Notes: a model not told the origin generated them from the sequence alone. Counted from the first letter of the stretch, positions 7,085 through 11,848 are shown. The stretch: 11,848 nucleotides of DNA from Planctomycetota bacterium (GCA_022567855.1 JADFGE010000047.1:1-11848); one strand, 5' to 3'. A program made the numbers and translations.

Positions 7085-7468
7085 CTAGCTGCGTCGGAAT
7101 TCCTCGGCACTGAGGTGCCGATGCTCAGCTTGTTTATAGCGCAACTTGATGAGCGGGGTGAAACCGATCATCAACACCGTGACAATTGCGCCTGAAAACA
7201 GTAGGGGGTACCACACCTCAAAGGGTTGACCGCCTATCAGCGCCGTCACGCCTCCTGCGAGCACTGCCAGCCCGAGCACTAAGGAAAACCAGTGAAGTCC
7301 ATAGACGAGGCCCTTGGCTTTGCCGCGCGGCACGCAGATCCCGACCACGGCGCCGTAGGCACCGCCGAGCAAGCCGACGCCTACGGCCAGTAAGGTGCCG
7401 ACCAAACCCCAGTCTTCAAACCACGGGTGCACGGCGGTCAGCATTTCAATCACCGCCGGTTCATTCAT
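7085..7468 (-). CDS. Three-helix membrane protein, tandem paralogue 1
   Basis: This small integral membrane protein of unknown function is 127 aa. Predicted helices lie at about 24-45, 55-78 and 84-108. A conserved PRGKAK basic loop follows helix 1 and the charged tail contains KLRYKQAEHRHLSAEEFRR. The ATG at 7468 is chosen because AAGGAG lies nine bases upstream and because it aligns exactly with the start of paralogue 2. An in-frame extension to 7549 would translate a fossil of the DUF2089 gene in the wrong frame. It is 64% identical to paralogue 2 (81 of 127 residues by hand alignment) and exactly the same length. Its TAG stop is the CTAG at the right end of the MITE-like element, and its last residue differs (Ser for Gly). 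I do not recognise a named family. Confidence 0.83.
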   Translation of the reverse strand: MNEPAVIEMLTAVHPWFEDWGLVGTLLAVGVGLLGGAYGAVVGICVPRGKAKGLVYGLHWFSLVLGLAVLAGGVTALIGGQPFEVWYPLLFSGAIVTVLMIGFTPLIKLRYKQAEHRHLSAEEFRRS

Positions 7469-7547
7469 CGGAGCTGACTCCTTGGTCTTTGGGCTCGGGC
7501 GACTTTGAGAGCTGCTGTCGGTGAAGTGTGCGTATCTGCTGGGCGAC
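7461..7547 (-). pseudogene. Duplicated 3' fragment of the DUF2089 gene
   Basis: Between the two membrane-protein paralogues lies a copy of the end of the DUF2089 gene. Read in its original frame it gives VAQQIRTLHRQQLSKSPE and ends DE-stop with TGA at 7463-7461. It thus keeps the same 8-bp overlap with the downstream ATG as the intact gene does. Aligned with 7962-8040 over 79 bp there are only seven mismatches, and 40 bp (7493-7532) are identical. No start codon is present. The frame happens to be continuous with paralogue 2 after its TAG stop. It is evidence of a tandem duplication with a 493-bp offset. Confidence 0.85.
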
Positions 7548-7577
7548 ACACTGAGCCGTTCGAGGTTCGCTTGACTT

Positions 7578-7961
7578 CTATCCTCGGCGGAACTCTTCGG
7601 CGTTGAGTTTTCGATGCTCCGCTTGGCGATATCGCAGCTTCAGCATCGGTGTAAAGATGATCATCAGCACCGTCAGAAGCGCACCGGGCAGCAGCAGGGC
7701 GAACCACACGCCGTAAGGTTGGCCGGTGACCAGCGCCGTGATTGCGCCCACGAGCAGCGCCAGCCCCAGCAGCAGGGTAAACCAGTGCAAGCCGAACACG
7801 AGACGCTTTGCCTTGCCGCGCGGCGCGCACATGCCGGCGACCGAGCCGTAGACGCCGGCGAGGATGCCGACGCCTCCGCCCAGTAGGCCGCCGGTTCGCC
7901 CTGCGTTCTCAAACCACGGTTGCACGGCGCTCAGCACTGCGATCATCGTTGGTTCACTCAT
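7578..7961 (-). CDS. Three-helix membrane protein, tandem paralogue 2
   Basis: This is the sister of the 7085-7468 gene, also 127 aa, with three predicted helices, the shared PRGKAK loop after helix 1, the GLHW segment opening helix 2, and the C-terminal RYRQAEHRKLNAEEFRR. The ATG at 7961 has AAGGAG nine bases upstream. The start overlaps the stop of the DUF2089 gene by 8 bp, so the two are very likely translationally coupled and functionally linked. This arrangement, a small HTH regulator followed by a small membrane protein, suggests that the membrane protein is a sensor, partner or regulated product of the regulator. That is inference. No catalytic motif is visible. Confidence 0.85.
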   Translation of the reverse strand: MSEPTMIAVLSAVQPWFENAGRTGGLLGGGVGILAGVYGSVAGMCAPRGKAKRLVFGLHWFTLLLGLALLVGAITALVTGQPYGVWFALLLPGALLTVLMIIFTPMLKLRYRQAEHRKLNAEEFRRG

Positions 7962-8292
7962 CGAGACTGACTCCTTGGTCTGTGCGCTCGGGCGACTTTG
8001 AGAGCTGCTGTCGGTGAAGTGTGCGGATCTGTTGGGCGACGCTCGGCGCCATCTGGCCCTTGGCGATCAGGTCGGCCAGGAAGTCACTGACGGGGTCGGG
8101 CTCGCCGCCGTCCACCAGTCGGCCCAGCCGGTCGATCAGGGCATCGAGGCGCTGGCGCATGGTTGGGTATGAGACGCCGTACTGCTGGGCCAGGGCCTTG
8201 ATCGATCCGCTGACGAGCACGAACGAACTGACCATGCTCAGGTCTTCGCCGCTCAGCTTCAGGATTGGATGGTTCACGACCGCACTGCCCAT
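7954..8292 (-). CDS. DUF2089-family helix-turn-helix regulator
   Basis: This 112-aa protein belongs to the DUF2089 family. The core LSGEDLSMVSSFVLVSGSIK (residues 13-32) is followed by ALAQQYGVSYPTMRQRLDAL (33-52), matching the family's 'GNIKEVxxxLGxSYPTVRxRL' signature. That signature is a helix-turn-helix presumed to bind DNA. The N-terminal zinc-ribbon cysteines found in many DUF2089 proteins are absent, so this is the short form. A Pro-rich linker and a helical segment AQQIRTLHRQQ precede a charged tail. The ATG at 8292 has GAGG nine bases upstream. A sigma70-like promoter lies just upstream. Its 3' end overlaps paralogue 2, and a copy of its last about 29 codons lies between the paralogues. 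Confidence 0.88.
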   Translation of the reverse strand: MGSAVVNHPILKLSGEDLSMVSSFVLVSGSIKALAQQYGVSYPTMRQRLDALIDRLGRLVDGGEPDPVSDFLADLIAKGQMAPSVAQQIRTLHRQQLSKSPERTDQGVSLDE

Positions 8293-8319
8293 AGGGCCCC
8301 ACCTCAGGGCTCTTGAACA

Positions 8320-8347
8320 ATCGTAAAGTAGTTTTTCGTATTGTCAA
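8320..8347 (-). promoter_or_regulatory. Candidate sigma70 promoter for DUF2089 operon
   Basis: On the minus strand a consensus TTGACA (complement of 8342-8347) is followed, 16 bases on, by TACGAT (complement of 8320-8325, four of six matches to TATAAT). This lies in an AT-rich stretch about 28 bp before the DUF2089 start. TTGT-CA-ACAA symmetry overlaps the -35 box and might bind a regulator. Confidence 0.5.
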
Positions 8348-8481
8348 CAACCAACTTCAACAAAACGCAAATTTACATGATTTTTATACGGAAGTGTGTA
8401 CTTCTCGAAAGTATGGATGTTGGGCTGACCGGCATGGCCGCGGACAAAAATCTGGCAGTTTATGCACAAGATATGGCTATA

Positions 8482-8519
8482 TTGCAGAAAACTACTCTAC
8501 TACGTATACCCTCGTAGTA
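8482..8519 (+). promoter_or_regulatory. Candidate promoter with operator-like inverted repeat
   Basis: TTGCAG (8482-8487) and TATACC (8505-8510) are separated by 17 bases. TACTACG (8498-8504) and CGTAGTA (8513-8519) form a perfect 7-bp inverted repeat that brackets the -10 hexamer, as an autoregulatory operator might. Each hexamer is a partial match, so this is a candidate only. The remaining AT-rich gap 8348-8570 between the divergent genes holds no supportable gene. Confidence 0.35.
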
Positions 8520-8576
8520 AGCTAGAACAAGCAATGGTTTGCCATCTGTTTGGTGGCGTTCTAAGAGGAGTTGCTT

Positions 8577-8864
8577 ATGGCTACTAGTGTTCTCGTAAGA
8601 TGTACGCTCGCACGTAGCGCCTTCTCGGGTGAGCGTGTTTTTAAAATCAGCCGTCCTTCAAATAACGAATATATTGGTGTCGCGCCGCTAACCTCGTGCT
8701 ACGACGATGCAAAACACCAACTTTCAACCACGCAACCTAGTGAATCATCAAGAATCAATGGATTTGTTTCGGCTAGGATGGTGCGTAATGGGGGAGGGGA
8801 AGCTGTTGTGCTTATCCCTGACGGGGAAATGATCAATGTTCCTGTAGGATTGGTTGCCGTGTAG
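8577..8864 (+). CDS. Hypothetical protein, 95 aa, paired with Dcd-like gene
   Basis: This small protein is one I do not recognise. The ATG at 8577 follows AGGAG with a six-base spacer, so the longer frame from TTG 8571 is rejected. The sequence looks mostly beta: RCTLARSAFSGERVFKI, then a cysteine-containing APLTSCYDDAKHQL, then INGFVSARMVRNGGGEAVVL and a hydrophobic end, IPDGEMINVPVGLVAV. That pattern would fit a small barrel. There is no signal peptide or transmembrane helix. Base composition is visibly less GC-rich than in flanking genes. The dCTP-deaminase-like gene begins 16 bp downstream on the same strand with its own Shine-Dalgarno, so the two form an operon and probably act together. 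Confidence 0.75.
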   Translation: MATSVLVRCTLARSAFSGERVFKISRPSNNEYIGVAPLTSCYDDAKHQLSTTQPSESSRINGFVSARMVRNGGGEAVVLIPDGEMINVPVGLVAV

Positions 8865-8880
8865 ACACGGGAGCCATCCC

Positions 8881-9516
8881 ATGTACCTCTCTGATCGGGA
8901 ACTTAGAGAAGCTATCAAGAATAACAGCCTGATCGTGGATCCGGTTGGGAAGATCGGCCCCAGTTCGATCGATATCCATTTGGATGTCGTTGAGGAAGCT
9001 CAGGTCTGGGATATGGAGAAGGTCCGTGAGCACAATCAGGATCATGGACACAACGAACGTGAATTGCGAGTGAGTCGAATTCGATATGGCACGATCTCAG
9101 AGGACTATCTCAAGCTGCCTCCGCACGAGTCTAAAGCGAATGATAGCGACAAGGTTTTTCGGCGAGATCGAGAGATTGTCTTGCGGCCGTTTGGGTTTGT
9201 ATTATGGCAAACGAAGGAAGTTATAGGCACACCACTGGAGTATCCAAAATTCATCTGCTTTATCGATGGTAAGAGTACTAGGGCGCGGACTGGCCTGATT
9301 GTTCATCTCACCGCGCCCACAATTCACGCAGGGTGGAATGGTCACGTAACGCTCGAAATGGTCAATATGGGCCCGTTCGATATCGTCCTGCCTCAAGGAG
9401 ACGCGATAGCCCAAGTGACAGTCGCCAGGCTTACTAGCTGTCCAGAGTTGTCGCAAGAAGATATTCAATCGGCGACTCTCGGGCAAGAGCAGGTCACAGG
9501 CCGACCGACTCAATAA
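8881..9516 (+). CDS. Divergent dCTP deaminase (Dcd/dUTPase fold) protein
   Basis: This 211-aa protein is of the dCTP deaminase family, whose members convert dCTP to dUTP (some go on to dUMP). The N-terminus LSDRELREAI...VGKIGPSSIDIHL (residues 3-34) matches Dcd. The core carries GKSTRARTGL (130-139) for the family GRSSLARLGL, HLTAPTIHAGW (142-152) for HVTAxRIDPGW, and GHVTLEMVN (154-162), which keeps the catalytic Glu (E159). QGDAIAQ (172-178) matches the GxxIAQ motif. Departures: Lys131 for the conserved Arg, His149 for the conserved Asp (E. coli D128), and a C-terminal tail without the usual Tyr/Lys. An insertion at about 36-95 is charged and His/Asn-rich. The ATG at 8881 has GGGAG seven bases upstream. 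Housekeeping dCTP deamination, a defence role or a non-catalytic role all remain open. Confidence 0.85.
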   Translation: MYLSDRELREAIKNNSLIVDPVGKIGPSSIDIHLDVVEEAQVWDMEKVREHNQDHGHNERELRVSRIRYGTISEDYLKLPPHESKANDSDKVFRRDREIVLRPFGFVLWQTKEVIGTPLEYPKFICFIDGKSTRARTGLIVHLTAPTIHAGWNGHVTLEMVNMGPFDIVLPQGDAIAQVTVARLTSCPELSQEDIQSATLGQEQVTGRPTQ

Positions 9517-9655
9517 CCTTATCACCTGCTTCGGTATTTTCCTCTGTTTCATCTGAGCCGTGTTCGGGTCGGCCTTCTTTGGGACGCTCTTTCTGAATCG
9601 CCTTCGTCGCAGCATCTTCCCGATCGTCGTTTTCTAAAAAGTATGTTCGCGACAC
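9494..9655 (-). CDS. Possible 53-aa acidic protein opposite Dcd end
   Basis: A GTG-initiated frame on the minus strand encodes 53 residues starting MSRTYFLENDDREDAATKAI and ending KVIESVGL. It is strikingly hydrophilic and acidic (DETEENTEAGDK), and the minus strand is purine-rich here, both unlike a typical antisense shadow. Against it: no Shine-Dalgarno before the GTG, a 23-bp tail-to-tail overlap with the Dcd-like gene, and no recognised family. Treat it as a weak candidate, perhaps a remnant or a small acidic inhibitor-type protein. Confidence 0.25.
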   Translation of the reverse strand: MSRTYFLENDDREDAATKAIQKERPKEGRPEHGSDETEENTEAGDKVIESVGL

Positions 9656-9716
9656 CGGTATCGGGCAGGTGATGCTTCGGCGGTTGGGCCGTCAGGAGCG
9701 GTTTGGGGCGAACGAC

Positions 9717-9745
9717 AACGGAGCGGCCGAGTTGGCCGCTCCGTT
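9717..9745. terminator. Hairpin, likely bidirectional terminator
   Basis: AACGGAGCGGCC (9717-9728) pairs perfectly with 9734-9745 around a 5-nt loop, giving a strong 12-bp stem. It lies 37 bp after the stop of the minus-strand Gly-rich gene and downstream of the plus-strand Dcd-like gene, a good place for a shared terminator. Neither side has a strong U-run, so Rho-independent activity is only probable. Confidence 0.6.
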
Positions 9746-9781
9746 GGGGATTGTTTGAAAGGGGAGAGGAGGGAAGGGTGG

Positions 9782-10810
9782 TCAGGGGTTGCCGCCCGCG
9801 GCGCCGCCGAACTCTCGTGCTCTACTTTCACGGAACTCGGCGAGCTGGACGTTGGAGACGGCGCCGGTAAACGTCACATACCGACGACCGACGGATTGCA
9901 CTGACTGGCGCACAGGCCGTGTGGCGAACGGATAGCCGCCGATCTGTCGTTGGATGTAGTCCGGCGCTCGGACAATGAGTGTGCCCTGGTAGTAGCGGAT
10001 GGAGGCCCAGTCGCCGCCGTTGTCCACCCAAGCGTCGGGCTCGACGATATCGATGATGAGGTCGATGACTTCCTGGGCTTTTTCGAGTTCGGTTCGCCGG
10101 TCAGCCTCATCGCCGGGTTCGCCGAAGATGGACCCGCCGCCTCCTCGGCCACCACCACCACCGCCACCGCCTCCGCCGCCGAAGCCGCCACCGCCACCTC
10201 CGCCGAAGCCGCCACCGCCACCGCCGCCGCCACCGCCGCCGCCACGGCCGCCGCCGCCGGTTTGACCCTGGTTCAAGGCGCTATTCAGGTCGAGATCCGG
10301 AGCGTTGTCGAACCGCGGCGGTTCGAAGAGCAGATCGCGAATCGGGTAATACCGAATTTCGCGGGCGCCGGGTGCGCTGAGTCGGAGCTTTGTCCCAACC
10401 TCAACAAACCCGTTGCGCAGTTGCCAGGTCATCGCCTCGTCCAGCACCTGGCATTGATCGAGGATCATCTCCAGGACACTGAGGGCGGGTTGATCCACGA
10501 CATTGAGCGTGATCGGCGTTTCCGGATCGATTCCCTCGCCGGTGCGGTCGTCGCTGTAACGACCGATGATATTGATCCCGAGGATCGTCTGGAGATAGTT
10601 GATGGCATCGCGGGCGGGCGTCTCGGGGAATTGGACTGTCACGTCGGTGTACAGGAGCACACTGAGCATGTAGGCCTTGGAGGTGTTGCGTGACTCGGCC
10701 CGAGCCCGTTGCTGCATGACGTAGTCGATCCGCTCAGAAAGGTTCTGGCCGAAGGCCGGTGTGCAGATCAGCAGACCGCAGCCGGCGAGTGCGAGGGTGA
10801 TGCGATTCAT
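9782..10810 (-). CDS. Exported secretin-N-domain-like protein with Gly tract
   Basis: This 342-aa secreted protein starts at the ATG at 10810, which has GGAGG seven bases upstream. The ATG-proximal signal peptide MNRITLALAGCGLLICTPAFG is predicted to be cleaved near residues 20-22. Residues about 55-145 resemble the STN/secretin N-terminal fold: VTVQFPETPARDAINYL, then ILGINIIG, then PITLNVVDQPALSVLEMIL. An ordered segment with YYPIRDLL precedes a tract of 42 residues (185-226) that are Gly except two Arg and two Phe. After it comes LIIDIVEPDAWVDNGGDWAS (251-270) and a beta segment. This resembles planctomycete 'IxPxSWxxxGGxGxI' modules that end in a second secretin-like subdomain. No C-terminal secretin barrel is present, so it is probably a periplasmic or cell-surface factor and not an outer-membrane pore. 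The last residues are Gly/Ala-rich. Confidence 0.85.
   Translation of the reverse strand: MNRITLALAGCGLLICTPAFGQNLSERIDYVMQQRARAESRNTSKAYMLSVLLYTDVTVQFPETPARDAINYLQTILGINIIGRYSDDRTGEGIDPETPITLNVVDQPALSVLEMILDQCQVLDEAMTWQLRNGFVEVGTKLRLSAPGAREIRYYPIRDLLFEPPRFDNAPDLDLNSALNQGQTGGGGRGGGGGGGGGGGGFGGGGGGGFGGGGGGGGGGGRGGGGSIFGEPGDEADRRTELEKAQEVIDLIIDIVEPDAWVDNGGDWASIRYYQGTLIVRAPDYIQRQIGGYPFATRPVRQSVQSVGRRYVTFTGAVSNVQLAEFRESRAREFGGAAGGNP
10133..10258 (-). repeat. Glycine-codon microsatellite (Gly-rich linker)
   Basis: This is a run of GGN codons, seen as GCC/ACC/GCG triplets on the plus strand, that encodes 38 glycines in 42 codons with Arg and Phe interruptions spaced roughly regularly. It is prone to slippage and length variation in multiples of three. 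It also generates long spurious Pro-rich and Ala/Thr-rich frames on the opposite strand. Confidence 0.85.
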
Positions 10811-10942
10811 GTCAGTACCTCCAGATTGGCTCATGCAGGCGCAGAGAAAAACCACCAAGGCGTTCCTCTAAGTGTAGACGCAAATGAGTCTATCGCGGTG
10901 TCGGGAAATCCCATAATTCAAGATTGTTTTCGGGCGGGGGGC

Positions 10943-11542
10943 TCATTGGTTCCCATTGGGTTGGGCCAGGGCCTCCAGGCTCCAAAGGGTCTGTACGGCC
11001 GTCAGAAGGCCCAGGGCCTGGGCGGCGACGGGCTGATCGGCGTCCCAGACGGCTGCCCGCACCCCGCCCATGGCTCGGGCCGGGTTCTGAAGCGACCAGG
11101 CTGACGTCTCCCGGACGGTCAATTGCATGAGGAAGCGGATCGTGCCCAGATGCCGATCCATGGCCGACTGGGCCTCGTCAGCGGGCTCCGCGTAGCCAGT
11201 GTAAACGTACTCCACGCCCTCAAACTTCAGGTCTGGCCGCGCCTTCTTCAGCACGCCGTCAAGTTCGTTCCCCAAGAATGTCGAGAACGCTGTCGCCCTG
11301 AACCCCTCCCCATCGAACGGAAGTGGGCCGCCACCGATAACATCTGGCAGTTCACCCCGAGATGCCTGGAGACCGGCCCTGTAGAACTGCCTGAACTCGA
11401 CCTGCAAGTCAGGTTGCTGGGCCAGAAGACGAGCCACCGTTACCGTCGCAGCGGCGATGTCACCAGCCTTCCCAGCGTCTTTGGACGACTTAAGGGCGCC
11501 GACGACGCCAAGGGCTAAGCCCGCTATTGCAAAGAATGCCAT
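10943..11542 (-). CDS. Hypothetical membrane-anchored protein, 199 aa
   Basis: This protein has no family I recognise. The N-terminus is a single glycine/alanine-rich hydrophobic segment (about residues 3-17), too uncharged before it for a classical signal peptide, so it could be an anchor. A helical region follows (SSKDAGKAGDIAAATVTVARLLAQQPDLQVEFRQF, about 19-53, given here only to mark the segment limits by its Ala/Leu pattern). The middle contains GGGPLPFDGEG and a mixed domain, and the C-terminus is helical and Ala/Leu/Gln-rich. The ATG at 11542 overlaps the stop of the upstream frame as TAATG, with AGGAG eleven bases upstream, so it is translationally coupled to that gene. The coupled partner has a ProA-like beginning that is probably not its true ancestor, so the context gives little functional help. 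Confidence 0.72.
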   Translation of the reverse strand: MAFFAIAGLALGVVGALKSSKDAGKAGDIAAATVTVARLLAQQPDLQVEFRQFYRAGLQASRGELPDVIGGGPLPFDGEGFRATAFSTFLGNELDGVLKKARPDLKFEGVEYVYTGYAEPADEAQSAMDRHLGTIRFLMQLTVRETSAWSLQNPARAMGGVRAAVWDADQPVAAQALGLLTAVQTLWSLEALAQPNGNQ

Positions 11543-11848
11543 TACTCGCTCGGCTCCTCAAGATGTATGGTAGGCACAATTGCCAACCAGGTGGTGGGCA
11601 AAGGCAGATTCTGGCGATAGAACACGCGGCCGTTGGAGTTCCACTCCGGCGGCAAGGTCGTGGTCTCGTCCCCCGTCACGATCGCCTCCGTGTGCCCGGA
11701 GCCGTGCGTCTCGATGTGCTCGATCGCCTCGTCCATGGAGTCGACCACGCGGACTGACATCACGAGCGCCAGGAACTCCTGCCCGAAGTCCTCGGGCGCC
11801 GCGGCCCTGACCTGGCGCTCGTCGGCGGGGCCGAGCAGCGAGAGCGCC
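11542..11848 (-). CDS. proA: Truncated/chimeric ProA-like C-terminal frame (partial)
   Basis: This frame continues past the window edge. From 11847 to about 11668 it reads as glutamate-5-semialdehyde dehydrogenase: DFGQEFLALVMSVRVVDSMD, followed by EAIEHIETHGSGHTEAIVT, which matches the family's 'VxVVDSLDEAIxHIxxYGSxHTEAIVT'. ProA normally continues for about 70 more residues, including VDSAxVYxNASTRFxDG and FGLGAEIGIST. Here the sequence changes after TGD to ETTTLPPEWNSN and a 40-residue unrelated tail ending HLEEPSE, then TAA overlapping the next start. The frame is open through the junction. The tail probably belongs with the 199-aa gene downstream. The join could be a real recombination, a decayed proA or an assembly chimera. 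As written it cannot encode a complete ProA. Confidence 0.65.
   Translation of the reverse strand, partial: ALSLLGPADERQVRAAAPEDFGQEFLALVMSVRVVDSMDEAIEHIETHGSGHTEAIVTGDETTTLPPEWNSNGRVFYRQNLPLPTTWLAIVPTIHLEEPSE

Larger units (their letters stand above)
6778..7088. mobile_element. MITE-like element with terminal inverted repeats
   Basis: This 311-bp stretch contains no credible gene and accounts for most of the 6730-7084 intergenic gap. CTAG occurs at both outer ends (6778-6781 and 7085-7088). Immediately inside, AGCGGTTTCACTGA (6782-6795) is the inverted partner of TCATTGAAACTGCT (7071-7084), with two mismatches. A further GTAGC/GCTAC pair sits at matching distance (6800-6804 and 7062-7066). 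Palindromic ends, short size and lack of a transposase fit a miniature inverted-repeat element. CTAG with TA duplication would suit an IS630/Tc1-type transposase, but that family assignment is inference. Because CTAG is itself a palindrome, the exact boundary and the duplicated bases are ambiguous. The right CTAG supplies the TAG stop of the adjacent 127-aa gene. Confidence 0.55.

Noticed and set aside
6789..7195. Frames of 70-104 aa through the MITE-like block
   Set aside because: They arise from the GCCCATGCCA/TGCCCGTGC hairpin repeats (including the MGILPV string) and run across the inverted-repeat ends. No start signals or protein-like pattern.
7469..7549. 27-residue N-terminal extension of paralogue 1
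   Set aside because: It translates the DUF2089 fossil in a foreign frame. The ATG at 7468 matches paralogue 2 in length, position and Shine-Dalgarno.
8313..8525. 70-aa plus-strand frame in the AT-rich gap
   Set aside because: TTG start without Shine-Dalgarno, runs through both candidate promoters, and has no coherent protein pattern.
9524..9673. ATCACCTGC (9524-9532) and its complement (9665-9673) as element ends
   Set aside because: Only nine bases pair, no matching target duplication, and the match does not extend.
9950..10693. 247-aa plus-strand frame and an 88-aa Pro-rich frame at 9999-10265
   Set aside because: Antisense of the Gly-rich exported protein. The Ala/Thr and poly-Pro runs are the complement of the glycine codons.
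10811..10858. 16-residue extension of the Gly-rich protein to 10858
   Set aside because: It would bury the signal peptide. The ATG at 10810 has GGAGG at seven bases.

Overview
The window is GC-rich, dense bacterial chromosome. Its gene content suggests a planctomycete (Planctomycetota) or a close relative. The best pointers are a secreted secretin-N-domain-like protein with the 'IxPDAWxxxGG' type of C-terminal motif, a DUF2089 regulator with small membrane partners, and dispersed hairpin repeats of the GCACGGGC and GCCATGCTT kind. This placement is an inference. There is no rRNA, tRNA or other phylogenetic marker, and no CRISPR array.

Layout: (1) 1-221 is repeat-like and has no gene I can support. 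(2) 222-521(-) is a 99-aa unknown protein, divergent from a MacB/FtsX-type ABC permease at 620-1951(+) that has no ATPase gene beside it. (3) 1975-3711(-) is a GT39/ArnT-like polytopic glycosyltransferase. It converges on the permease and is separated from the next gene by a double-hairpin repeat at 3721-3793. (4) 3854-6729(-) is an overlapping three-gene operon in the order TVP38/TMEM64 membrane protein, TIGR04283-like glycosyltransferase, and a MerA/Lpd-like flavin disulfide oxidoreductase that starts at a TTG with a good Shine-Dalgarno. (5) 6778-7088 is a non-coding, hairpin-rich element with terminal inverted repeats and CTAG at both ends, which looks like a MITE. (6) 7085-8292(-) holds a DUF2089 helix-turn-helix protein followed by two tandem paralogous 127-aa three-helix membrane proteins. 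The duplication also copied the 3' end of the regulator gene, and that fossil is better conserved than the paralogues. (7) 8482-9516(+) is an island of visibly lower GC, with its own promoter-like region, a 95-aa unknown protein and a divergent dCTP-deaminase-fold protein. (8) 9782-10810(-) is an exported protein with a 42-residue glycine tract. (9) 10943-11848(-) is an unknown 199-aa protein translationally coupled to a reading frame that begins as ProA (glutamate-5-semialdehyde dehydrogenase) but loses the ProA sequence about 60 codons in.

The genes fall into short independent units rather than one pathway. The TVP38/GT/oxidoreductase operon is a recurring association of unresolved biochemistry. 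The DUF2089-membrane unit looks like a one-component regulator with membrane effectors or sensors. The small-protein plus Dcd-like pair is the best candidate for an undescribed accessory system, possibly related to nucleotide-pool or phage-defence dCTP deaminases. That function is inferred from fold and context only.
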